Assembly (NCBI GenBank): GCA_028819675.1
Contig: JAPPKT010000520.1
Span: 1 to 8,242 of the forward strand
DNA from: Caldilineaceae bacterium
GTDB taxonomy: Bacteria > Chloroflexota > Anaerolineae > Caldilineales > Caldilineaceae
DNA length: 8,242 nucleotides
Reading direction: 5' to 3'
Shown: positions 1-5,740 of the stretch, in pieces
How the letters are laid out: each line of letters opens with the position of its first letter
Position numbering within the stretch: the first letter of the stretch is position 1
The notes under the pieces: model-generated
What the model was told of the DNA's origin: nothing
The model's input: the letters and a program-made list of their open reading frames with translations, nothing else
Databases searched by the model: none
Made by a program: the position numbers and the translations under genes

Positions 1-91
1 AACCCCACCACAAAAAAAACCACCCCTTTTTTTTGGGGGGGGGGGGGGGGGTCGCCGCCGGGGGGGGGGGGGGCCCCCCCCCCCCCCAAAC
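1..91. other. Homopolymer-rich contig-end sequence, probable artefact
   Basis: This stretch is made almost only of homopolymer runs: A (13-19), T (27-34), G (35-51), then G14 (60-73) directly followed by C14 (74-87). Nothing here codes or resembles a regulatory site. G14 next to C14 makes a perfect 28-bp self-complementary block, which is more typical of low-quality read ends joined by an assembler than of genomic DNA. It lies at the extreme left of the window, as expected for a contig end. A real low-complexity region cannot be excluded from sequence alone. Confidence 0.75.
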
Positions 92-144
92 GCCCCCTCT
101 ACACCAGCCTGCGCCGACCTGACGCCGCGACGCCGGCGCCGTCC

Positions 145-230
145 CTATGCCACCGGTCGCTCACCCACCTCGTGCCGCGCATCAGCCATTGCGTCTATGC
201 CGCCGGTTGCTCACCCGCGTCACGCCGTGA
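145..230. repeat. Degenerate direct repeat, two copies 50 bp apart
   Basis: Bases 145-180 and 195-230 are the same 36-bp sequence with roughly seven to eight differences. Both begin CTATGCC and share CCGGT, GCTCACCC and GCCG at matching positions, so the spacing is exactly 50 bp. A still weaker relative may precede them near 97-129. No ORF with convincing codon use spans them. They lie beyond the 3' end of birA, next to the hairpin repeat at 254-286. Their function is unknown. Confidence 0.45.
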
Positions 231-253
231 AACCGGCCCCCTCTCACACGCAC

Positions 254-286
254 CGGTAGGGGCAGGCCTTGTGCCTGCCCTGTGCC
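254..286. repeat. Single hairpin repeat of the GTAGGGGC/GCCC family downstream of birA
   Basis: GGGCAGGC (260-267) pairs perfectly with GCCTGCCC (273-280) around the five-base loop CTTGT (268-272). A GTAG precedes it and a single T follows the stem, with partial outer pairing (GGTA with TGCC) broken at 259/282. Loop, flanks and stem length match the four hairpins at 7771-8020, but two adjacent base pairs in the stem are swapped from C-G to G-C. It lies 71 bp past the birA stop. There is no T tract on either side, so an intrinsic terminator is not supported. A REP-like dispersed element or an mRNA 3'-end stabiliser is more likely. Confidence 0.65.
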
Positions 287-356
287 CCGCTAAGTGCCGG
301 ATCACAAAATCGCCCACCGCCGCCGCGCCGCCATCTGAAAACCAGCCCAACACCGG

Positions 357-1301
357 CTACCGCTCGCCGCCGCCTTCCCAGTTGAAGATGACCTCTCCCG
401 AGTGGATTTCGACCGTCTCCCCCCCTGCCACCCGCACACGCAGCGCACCCTGCGCAGATGTTCCAACCGCCCGCCCCCGGACCGCCCCGTCAGCAGTATG
501 CGCCCTGACCTCGGCCCCCAGCCCGTGCAATGCGCGCTGCCAGCGCGCGTGGACCGCCTCCGCAGATGGACGCGAGCCCGGCGCACTTAGATCATCCAGC
601 GCCCGGCACAGAGCGACCAGCAGATCCTCTCTCTCGAGCGGCACATAGCCGGCATGGGGCGGACTGCCGCCGTGGCCCACCAGCGCCAGGCTGGATGGAG
701 GCAGCCCGCCCCCGCGAACGGACGGCAACTCCTCCTCCCGCTGATTGACATTGATGCCGATACCGAGTATGACGCCGCTGAGCTCCTGCTCCGCAAAGAT
801 GCTCTCCACCAGAATGCCCGCCAGCTTGACCGGACCCCCGGCCTCCACCGCGATCACGTCGTTTGGCCACTTCAGACGAACGCGGTCCGCCAGCTGCGGA
901 CAGCTCTCCCCGATCGCCCGCAGCACGGCCAGCCCCGCCAGCATCACTGCCAGCGAAGGATGTTCCGGCAACAGCTCGCCGCACAGAATATAACTGCCCA
1001 GCAGCCCGCGCCCGCGCACGTCCTCCCAATCGCGATCCAATCGCCCTCGCCCGGCCGTCTGGTGGTCGGCGATGACCACCGCGCCCGCGGCCCTGTCTCC
1101 CCGCTCGTCAAAGATCCCGCGCGCGATCGGCATCGTGCTCGGCGCCGAATGGTGAAACGCTATACTGTGCCCGACATGGCGGCGCGACCTTGCCCCGTCC
1201 AACGCGCTCAGCCTGGCTCGCGCACGCCCGATCCATCCCGGTGCAGCCCCCAGCGCGGGGCAGGCACTGCCCCTCCCCGGCCTGGCGCCGGAAAAATCCA
1301 T
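357..1301 (-). CDS. birA: Biotin--[acetyl-CoA-carboxylase] ligase (BirA, class I without HTH)
   Basis: This enzyme makes biotinyl-5'-AMP and attaches biotin to the lysine of the carrier protein; the likely target is Lys130 of the BCCP encoded at 7246-7740. With the ATG at 1301 it has 314 residues. The catalytic domain shows QTAGRGRLDRDW (81-92, biotin/ATP loop), LKWPND (143-148), KLAGILVE (159-166) and GIGINVN (180-186). A short BPL_C-type beta domain ends the protein (about 262-308). There is no N-terminal winged helix, so it should not act as a biotin repressor. Residues 1-45 are an Arg/Ala/Gly-rich leader. The usual ST(N/M)D motif reads STMP (55-58), a Pro where Asp is common. The open frame extends to 1409, but a possible promoter (1343-1372) and the domain boundary favour ATG 1301. 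A TTG at 1316, 12 bases after GGAG, is the alternative. The gene is divergent from the other genes. Confidence 0.93.
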   Translation of the reverse strand: MDFSGARPGRGSACPALGAAPGWIGRARARLSALDGARSRRHVGHSIAFHHSAPSTMPIARGIFDERGDRAAGAVVIADHQTAGRGRLDRDWEDVRGRGLLGSYILCGELLPEHPSLAVMLAGLAVLRAIGESCPQLADRVRLKWPNDVIAVEAGGPVKLAGILVESIFAEQELSGVILGIGINVNQREEELPSVRGGGLPPSSLALVGHGGSPPHAGYVPLEREDLLVALCRALDDLSAPGSRPSAEAVHARWQRALHGLGAEVRAHTADGAVRGRAVGTSAQGALRVRVAGGETVEIHSGEVIFNWEGGGER

Positions 1302-1342
1302 GTCCGCTTGGCCCAATTTCCTTGTGATCTCCTGTCCTATCG

Positions 1343-1372
1343 TGTAAAATGTGTGCGCACTGTAGCAGTCAA
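1343..1372 (-). promoter_or_regulatory. Candidate sigma70 promoter for birA
   Basis: On the minus strand, TTGACT (1372-1367) matches the -35 consensus at five of six bases. It is followed after 18 bases by TTTACA (1348-1343), a weak -10. Transcription would start near 1336, leaving a leader of about 35 nt before the ATG at 1301. GGAG (1332-1329) lies in that leader. The -10 is poor, so this is a plausible call only. Confidence 0.35.
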
Positions 1373-1522
1373 AAGTGGTGAGTGCCGGGCATCCGCCCAT
1401 CGCCCGCAAACTGCCGCCTGCCGACCACGCTCAGACGCTGTTCCAGCGCCGATCCCACCAGTGACGATAATGTATGCGCGCGTTGCCGTTGGTCTGGGGA
1501 GCGCCGGGTCTGTCGTATGCGA

Positions 1523-1528
1523 TATAAT
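1523..1528 (+). promoter_or_regulatory. Candidate -10 element upstream of the membrane protein gene
   Basis: A perfect TATAAT lies here, 185 bp before the ATG at 1713, within otherwise GC-rich spacer. No good -35 hexamer lies 16-18 bases upstream, and the TG at 1518-1519 is one base too far away for a classical extended -10. If used, it would drive the acyltransferase-like gene and, by read-through, the carboxyltransferase. Confidence 0.25.
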
Positions 1529-1712
1529 ATCCAGGGCGCTACCGCAATGCCCAGTCAGCGTAGTGTCCATTGACGGCCGCAAACCGGTTCACCCGGCGCA
1601 GGGAGGCCTGGTGCGAGTACCCGCAATTCTGATTCTCGCAGGAACTGGGAAATGGTTCAAGTGCGCAGAAGCTGCGCACACCGGCAGCGTTATCGGGGCC
1701 TGAGAGCGCCAA

Positions 1713-2579
1713 ATGACACAAAAAACCGCAGCGGTTCAGCCCGAACTGCCCGAAAAAGATGTAGATAAGAACGGACCGGATCGACCGCAGACCGGCTCCG
1801 CCGAGGCAGTCCCCGCCGCAACAACGCCTGTCGTCAACCGCTTCTGGGAGGTCGACAGCTGGCGCGGTGTGGCCATCATCACCATGGTTATCTTTCATCT
1901 GGTGTTCGACCTGCGCAACTTCGGCGGCATGCCATTTGTACTGCATGAGGGCTTCTGGTTCTATTTCCAGCGCTTCACCGCAACCTCCTTCATCACCCTG
2001 GCAGGGGTTTCCGTCGTCCTCAGCTACAATCGCGCACTGTTCAAAACTGGAACGGCCGATGGTTTGAACTGGAAAGTCGCGCGCAGAGGGCTGCAAATTC
2101 TCGGCATCGGACTGATATTGTCTTTAGTCATGCGGATAGCCGTTCTGCCGCCTATCGACTTTGGCGTGCTGCATCTGATCGGGACTTCGATAATCTGCTC
2201 GATCCCGCTGTTGAACAAGCGTTGGCTGACGCTGGGAGTGGCCGCCGTGCTCTATGCACTCAGCTATCTTCTGCAATACCTGAATGTGCAGGCCCCGCCC
2301 GGAGTCTCCTGGCTGGTTCCGCTCGGCATAGAACCGCCCGGCTACTACTATTCCGACTACTTTCCCTTCCCCCACTGGTTTGCCGTCTTCCTGATCGGCG
2401 TCTTCGTGGGCACCGTTTTCTATGCGGGCGGCGCGCGCAAACTGCCGCTGCCCAACTTGGGAGGGATTTTCCCATTCCCTGTTCTGCAGTTTCTTGGCCG
2501 TCATTCCCTCGTCATCTATGTGATCCATCAGCCAATACTGATCGGTCTGCTGCTCCTGACAGGTACCATTTCGCTTTAG
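1713..2579 (+). CDS. DUF1624 / HGSNAT-type membrane acyltransferase-like protein
   Basis: This is a 288-residue integral membrane protein. Residues 1-42 are polar and lie before the first hydrophobic segment. Next comes the family signature FWEVDSWRGVAI (44-55) followed by MVIFHLVFDLR (58-68), typical of the heparan-alpha-glucosaminide N-acetyltransferase catalytic domain (PF07786, DUF1624). His62 is a candidate catalytic residue. About seven hydrophobic segments follow (near 52-68, 86-104, 126-142, 150-166, 170-190, 222-238, 262-284). A C-terminal LGRHSLVIYVIHQP (261-274) is shared with the wider membrane acyltransferase superfamily. Family members are thought to move acetyl groups from cytosolic acetyl-CoA to a sugar or envelope substrate; the bacterial substrates are largely unknown. 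The start ATG has only a weak purine-rich GAGAGCG ahead of it. It lies 106 bp before the carboxyltransferase on the same strand, so co-transcription is possible, and both use acyl-CoA. Confidence 0.85.
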   Translation: MTQKTAAVQPELPEKDVDKNGPDRPQTGSAEAVPAATTPVVNRFWEVDSWRGVAIITMVIFHLVFDLRNFGGMPFVLHEGFWFYFQRFTATSFITLAGVSVVLSYNRALFKTGTADGLNWKVARRGLQILGIGLILSLVMRIAVLPPIDFGVLHLIGTSIICSIPLLNKRWLTLGVAAVLYALSYLLQYLNVQAPPGVSWLVPLGIEPPGYYYSDYFPFPHWFAVFLIGVFVGTVFYAGGARKLPLPNLGGIFPFPVLQFLGRHSLVIYVIHQPILIGLLLLTGTISL

Positions 2580-2685
2580 TGACCGGCAACTGCGCCTGGC
2601 CCGGACCTGGAAATCTGACCTGGGCAGTGGGCAAGTTGCAAGGAACATCTGCAAAACGAACAACGACAGGATAGAGGAGTTTGTC
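2580..2685 (+). other. Short spacer before the carboxyltransferase gene, no terminator seen
   Basis: This 106-bp spacer has no GC hairpin followed by T residues and no convincing promoter; TTGCAA at 2636-2641 has no partner -10. This supports, but does not prove, read-through from the DUF1624 gene into the carboxyltransferase gene. Confidence 0.4.
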
Positions 2686-2688
2686 TTG
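2674..2688 (+). promoter_or_regulatory. Shine-Dalgarno GAGGAG deciding a TTG start
   Basis: GAGGAG (2674-2679) is followed by six bases and then TTG at 2686, an optimal spacing. The nearest in-frame ATG is at codon 19, inside the conserved N-terminal helix of the family. A second TTG at 2681 runs into a stop after one codon. The TTG at 2686 is therefore the likely start of the carboxyltransferase gene. Confidence 0.75.
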
Positions 2689-4245
2689 ACTGACTCGACA
2701 ATCGATCCCCGTATCACCGATCTGCGCAGCCGTAAGGACATGGCCAAGCTCGGCGGCGGCCTCGAACGGATCGAAGCCCAGCACGCCAAGGGCCGCGCCA
2801 CCGCACGCGAGCGGCTTGAGTTGATGCTGGATAAGGGCAGCTTTCGTGAAGTCGATGCTCTCGTCCTGCACGATAGCCACGATTTCGGCCTCGACCAGCA
2901 GCGCATCCCCGGGGACGGCGTCGTCACAGGCTTCGGCACAATCGATGACCGCCTCGTCTACGTCTTTTCTCAGGACTTTACTGTTTTCGGCGGCAGCGTC
3001 AGCCGCCATCACGCCGCCAAGATCTGTAAAATCCTCGACATGTCCATGAAGAACGGCGCCCCCGTCATCGGCCTCAACGACTCCGGCGGCGCTCGTATCC
3101 AGGAAGGCGTCCTCAGCCTGGCCGGCTACGCCGACATCTTCTTCCGTAACGTCATGGCCTCCGGCGTGGTCCCCCAGGTCAGCGTAATCATGGGGCCCTG
3201 CGCCGGCGGAGCAGTCTACTCGCCCGCCATCACCGACTTCGTCATCATGGTCAAAGACACCAGCCACATGTTCGTCACCGGACCCGATGTGGTCAAAACG
3301 GTCACCCATGAAGAGGTCACCTTCGAAGAGCTCGGCGGCGCGTCCGTCCACGGCAGCAAATCCGGCGTCGCCCACTTCACCGCCGAAAACGAGGAAGACG
3401 CCCTCTTCATCGTGCAGCAACTGATGAGTTATCTGCCCAACAACAACATGGAAGATCCACCTCTCGTGCCTTCCACCGACGATCTGCTGCGCCAGGACGA
3501 AGAGCTGGATTCGATCGTGCCGGACAACCCCAACCGTCCCTACGACATGAAAGAGATCATCCGCCGCATCGTCGACGACGGCCAGTTCCTCGAGGTCCAT
3601 GAGCAGTGGGCCCGCAACGTGATGGTCTGCTTCGCGCGTCTCGGCGGCCGCACCATCGGCATCGTCGCCCAGCAACCGGCTGTCCTCGCCGGCGTCCTCG
3701 ATGTCGACGCCAGCCAGAAAGCCGCCCGTTTCGTCCGCTTCTGCGACTGCTTCAACATCCCGCTCGTCGTCCTCGAAGACGTGCCCGGCTTCATGCCCGG
3801 CCTCAACCAGGAGCACGGCGGCATCATTCGCCACGGCGCCAAGCTCCTCTACGCCTTCTCCGAAGCCACGGTTCCCAAACTCACCGTCATCGTGCGTAAG
3901 GCCTACGGCGGCGCCTACTGCGTCATGAATCCCCGCCACATCGGCGCCGACCTGGTCCTCGCCTGGCCTTCCGCCGAGATCGCCGTCATGGGGCCGGAGG
4001 GCGCCGTAAATGTAATCTTCCGTCGCGAAATCGCCGCCGCCGAGGATCCCGTCGCCAAACGAAACGACCTCGTCGCAGACTATCGCAGCCGTTTCGCCAA
4101 CCCTTACATCGCAGCCGCCAACGGCTTCATCGATGATGTCATCGAACCGCACGAGTCCCGCCCGCGCCTCATCAACGCACTCGAGATGCTGCAGAACAAA
4201 CGCGATCGGCTCCCCCCCAAAAAACACGGGAATATCCCTCTGTGA
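2686..4245 (+). CDS. Acyl-CoA carboxylase carboxyltransferase subunit (PccB/MmdA family)
   Basis: This subunit transfers the carboxyl group from carboxybiotin on BCCP to the alpha carbon of an acyl-CoA; homologues form hexamers in the cytoplasm. It has 519 residues, full length for propionyl-CoA carboxylase beta-type proteins, with two crotonase-like halves. The N-half has NDSGGARIQEG (131-141) and GPCAGGAVYSPA (170-181), which holds the oxyanion Gly174-Gly175. The C-half has EDVPGFMPG (near 364-372), RKAYGGAYC (404-412) with oxyanion Gly409-Ala410, and AWPSAEIAVMGPEGAVN. Cys412 occupies the position that is Asp in actinobacterial PccB (Asp422) and Ile in AccB, which tunes acyl length, so propionyl-, acetyl- or broader use cannot be decided. 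A methylmalonyl-CoA decarboxylase alpha role is less likely because no decarboxylase membrane subunit is nearby and a biotin carboxylase is. The start is TTG, and the stop overlaps the next gene (GTGA). Confidence 0.95.
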   Translation: MTDSTIDPRITDLRSRKDMAKLGGGLERIEAQHAKGRATARERLELMLDKGSFREVDALVLHDSHDFGLDQQRIPGDGVVTGFGTIDDRLVYVFSQDFTVFGGSVSRHHAAKICKILDMSMKNGAPVIGLNDSGGARIQEGVLSLAGYADIFFRNVMASGVVPQVSVIMGPCAGGAVYSPAITDFVIMVKDTSHMFVTGPDVVKTVTHEEVTFEELGGASVHGSKSGVAHFTAENEEDALFIVQQLMSYLPNNNMEDPPLVPSTDDLLRQDEELDSIVPDNPNRPYDMKEIIRRIVDDGQFLEVHEQWARNVMVCFARLGGRTIGIVAQQPAVLAGVLDVDASQKAARFVRFCDCFNIPLVVLEDVPGFMPGLNQEHGGIIRHGAKLLYAFSEATVPKLTVIVRKAYGGAYCVMNPRHIGADLVLAWPSAEIAVMGPEGAVNVIFRREIAAAEDPVAKRNDLVADYRSRFANPYIAAANGFIDDVIEPHESRPRLINALEMLQNKRDRLPPKKHGNIPL

Positions 4246-4928
4246 AGCAGACGCAGCTGGGAACGAACGGAGAAACAGGGACCGCTCGCATGACCGGCCA
4301 GGATGGTGCCCAGGACGAAGTACAAATCGCGCCTCGCCCACTCGCGGGCAGGATGCAGCAACTGCCCCAGATCGAGTTCGAGCTCTCCGCCGAACAGTTC
4401 GCGCTCATGGGTTTTCCTAAACTGCAACAGGGCCTCCCCCTCACAGCTGTGCTCGACGGCGGTGTCCTGCTGCCCCAGCCCGGCCCGGACCCCTGGTACG
4501 CCGTGCAGAAGGAGCCGCTGACGCCCCGCTTCACGCAAATCGGCCCCGCCCTCTACGCCTTTGCCGGCCGGATCGTCGAGGCCGATATCCAATACGGCAG
4601 CAACCAGATGGCGGTCATCGTGGTCGATTGCGGCATCGTAACCCTGCGCGTGGCCTGCGCACCCAATGACGACGGCGTCCTTCCCGAAGGAACCTGGGAA
4701 ACACGCTATGCGGCCGGCTTCGCGCCCGTGCAGGCAATCGTTGAAGAGAGTTTCAGTTCGCCCGTAGGACGTACCGTCGATCTCTCCATGTGGGGCTTTC
4801 GCCGTCTGCTCCTCTCGCCCAACGACAGCGCCTTCGGCACCTGGCATCAGAGCAGCGAGATCCCGCCGGCGCCTTTCACAAGCGACCGGCTTCTGATTCA
4901 GGCTCGAGTCCATCGACAGGGGATCTGA
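4242..4928 (+). CDS. Unrecognised protein coupled to the carboxyltransferase
   Basis: I do not recognise a family. The frame encodes 228 residues from a GTG that shares GTGA with the carboxyltransferase stop, implying translational coupling. A second possible start is ATG 4290 (Met17), eight bases after AGGGA; the first 40 residues look low in conservation, so it is credible. There is no signal peptide, membrane segment or coiled coil. The body alternates short hydrophobic strands with polar turns: FELSAEQFALMG (46-57), LYAFAGRIVEADI (104-116), MAVIVVDCGIVTLRVAC (123-139), and VDLSMWGFRRLLLSP (179-193). This suggests a compact beta-rich domain, perhaps an OB- or barrel-like fold, but that is inference. 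Third codon positions are C/G-rich like its neighbours, so it is a real gene. Tight linkage suggests a role tied to carboxylase activity or assembly. It is far too long to be an actinobacterial-type epsilon subunit. Confidence 0.75.
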   Translation: MKQTQLGTNGETGTARMTGQDGAQDEVQIAPRPLAGRMQQLPQIEFELSAEQFALMGFPKLQQGLPLTAVLDGGVLLPQPGPDPWYAVQKEPLTPRFTQIGPALYAFAGRIVEADIQYGSNQMAVIVVDCGIVTLRVACAPNDDGVLPEGTWETRYAAGFAPVQAIVEESFSSPVGRTVDLSMWGFRRLLLSPNDSAFGTWHQSSEIPPAPFTSDRLLIQARVHRQGI

Positions 4929-5086
4929 TGCGCGCTCACGCTGATGTCTCGCCTGTGCTGCACGACGCGGGACCGGACAATATCGCGGTCCGGCAGGGCA
5001 ATCGCATCAAGACCAGTGATATAATAGCCTTGGGGCAGAATACGAATAAGCATTTCTGGGAGCGTACCTCCATAATCAAGCCATGA
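4928..5086 (+). CDS. Possible small coupled ORF, 52 residues
   Basis: Its ATG shares one base with the stop of the preceding gene (TGATG), and AGGGGA (4918-4923) lies four bases upstream, the pattern of a coupled downstream gene. The product would be 52 residues, polar, with no membrane segment or known motif (NIAVRQGNRIK, TSDIIALGQNTNKHFW). The first half has a coding-like third-base bias, the second half little. It could equally be chance in the spacer or the remnant of a longer gene. An overlapping minus-strand frame also exists with no better support. Confidence 0.25.
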   Translation: MRAHADVSPVLHDAGPDNIAVRQGNRIKTSDIIALGQNTNKHFWERTSIIKP

Positions 5087-5230
5087 CGCCCGCTGGCAGG
5101 GAATCTGAAGGCGAGGGATGGCCCGTGCAGGACTGTAAACTGCCGGCAATCTATCTGCCCATAACCCAACAAAGACGGCGAGTTAACGTGCGCGCAGTCA
5201 AGCGCATAAGTCCAAAGAAGGTATAGCTAC

Positions 5231-5280
5231 CCGACCTGACCCGACATAGCCCGACCTGACCCGACATGAACCGACCAGCT
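5231..5280 (+). repeat. Five helically phased CCGAC repeats (10-bp period)
   Basis: Five consecutive 10-bp blocks each begin CCGAC. They alternate in their second halves: CTGAC, ATAGC, CTGAC, ATGAA, CAGCT. A 17-bp exact direct repeat therefore occurs at 5231-5247 and 5251-5267. A period of one helical turn puts all CCGAC elements on the same DNA face, as in arrays of protein-binding sites. It lies 460 bp before accC in a non-coding spacer. A simple minisatellite from replication slippage is the plain alternative. Confidence 0.6.
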
Positions 5281-5400
5281 CGTCCCACCATGTCAGAGTT
5301 CGTACAACTCTTGCACAACCCGCGCCGACAATGGTACGAGACCCCCGGGGCTAGCCAAGCTCTAATCACAGCACATCACAGAAACTGCAGTTCAGACAAC

Positions 5401-5450
5401 ACGTAACCGCTCATAAACACTCGTAAACTCTCGTAAACTCTCGTCCAACA
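5401..5450 (+). repeat. Second 10-bp-period array, consensus TCGTAAACTC
   Basis: Blocks at 5421-5430 and 5431-5440 are both TCGTAAACTC. They are preceded by the related TCATAAACAC (5411) and ACGTAACCGC (5401), and followed by a partial TCGT (5441). The period is exactly 10 bp. The array lies 170 bp from the CCGAC array, a whole number of periods, so both share one register. It lies 290 bp before accC. It may be a regulator-binding array or a decayed minisatellite. Confidence 0.5.
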
Positions 5451-5740
5451 CACAGATGAGAAAGCCTGCGCAACACGATCAAGACAAACAGTCCACAATG
5501 AATGACATGCTCACATTAACCCCTAAGGCATCTGTACCGAATCTGAATTCCGTCATTTCCTCCCATGCAGGACTGTTCCTGACTTCCACTATCAGCCTCA
5601 GGCGCGTCAAGAACTCAGCCCACAGGTTCTTGGACGAGGACGACACTCGTATCCGGCGGAGAGATGAGACCCAAGGCAACTCTCTTCGTCCCGAGCGCGC
5701 ACCCTCCTTGAAACAGATCTGAGAAAATAAGGATCGGCTC

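Larger units (their letters stand above)
1302..1712. other. Divergent intergenic region between birA and the membrane protein gene
   Basis: This 411-bp spacer separates the minus-strand birA from the plus-strand genes. Short open frames cross it on both strands, but none has a ribosome site, family motif or coding-like third-base pattern. It must hold the promoters for both directions; the best candidates are listed separately. I see no tRNA, riboswitch or terminator-like hairpin in it. Confidence 0.6.
4929..5740. other. Long spacer between the CT operon and accC
   Basis: About 812 bp carry no gene of recognisable family. GC content is visibly lower than in the flanking genes, especially after 5160. 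It contains the possible mini-ORF (4928-5086), a TATAAT at 5020-5025 without a clear -35, a 6-bp inverted repeat GGACCG/CGGTCC (4970-4991), a weak promoter-like pair TTAACG/CATAAG (5183-5210), two 10-bp-period arrays (5231-5280, 5401-5450), and overlapping palindromes CCCCGGGG and GGCTAGCC (5343-5356). The 88-codon frame at 5456-5722 lacks coding bias. The segment must include the accC promoter unless transcription reads through from the CT operon. Confidence 0.6.

Noticed and set aside
654..1703. 349-codon plus-strand frame opposite birA
   Set aside because: Antisense to a ligase with all catalytic motifs. Its translation is Pro/Arg/Ala-rich with no family signature.
2512..4341. 609-codon open frame on the minus strand opposite the carboxyltransferase
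   Set aside because: It is the antisense shadow of a gene with strong C/G third-base bias. Its translation is an acidic Gly/Asp/Val/Ala-rich chain without family motifs, while the plus strand has intact catalytic motifs.
4898..5172. Minus-strand frames of 78-83 codons covering the end of the unknown gene and the start of the spacer
   Set aside because: They overlap a better supported plus-strand gene and have no ribosome site or motif. Some stretches look protein-like, but not enough to call.
5290..5406. 38-codon frame starting ATGTCAGAG
   Set aside because: No ribosome site, no family resemblance, and it lies between the two repeat arrays in lower-GC spacer.
5456..5722. 88-codon plus-strand frame ending 18 bases before accC
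   Set aside because: No Shine-Dalgarno sequence, no C/G third-base bias like its neighbours, and no recognisable motif. An overlapping minus-strand frame is equally unsupported.
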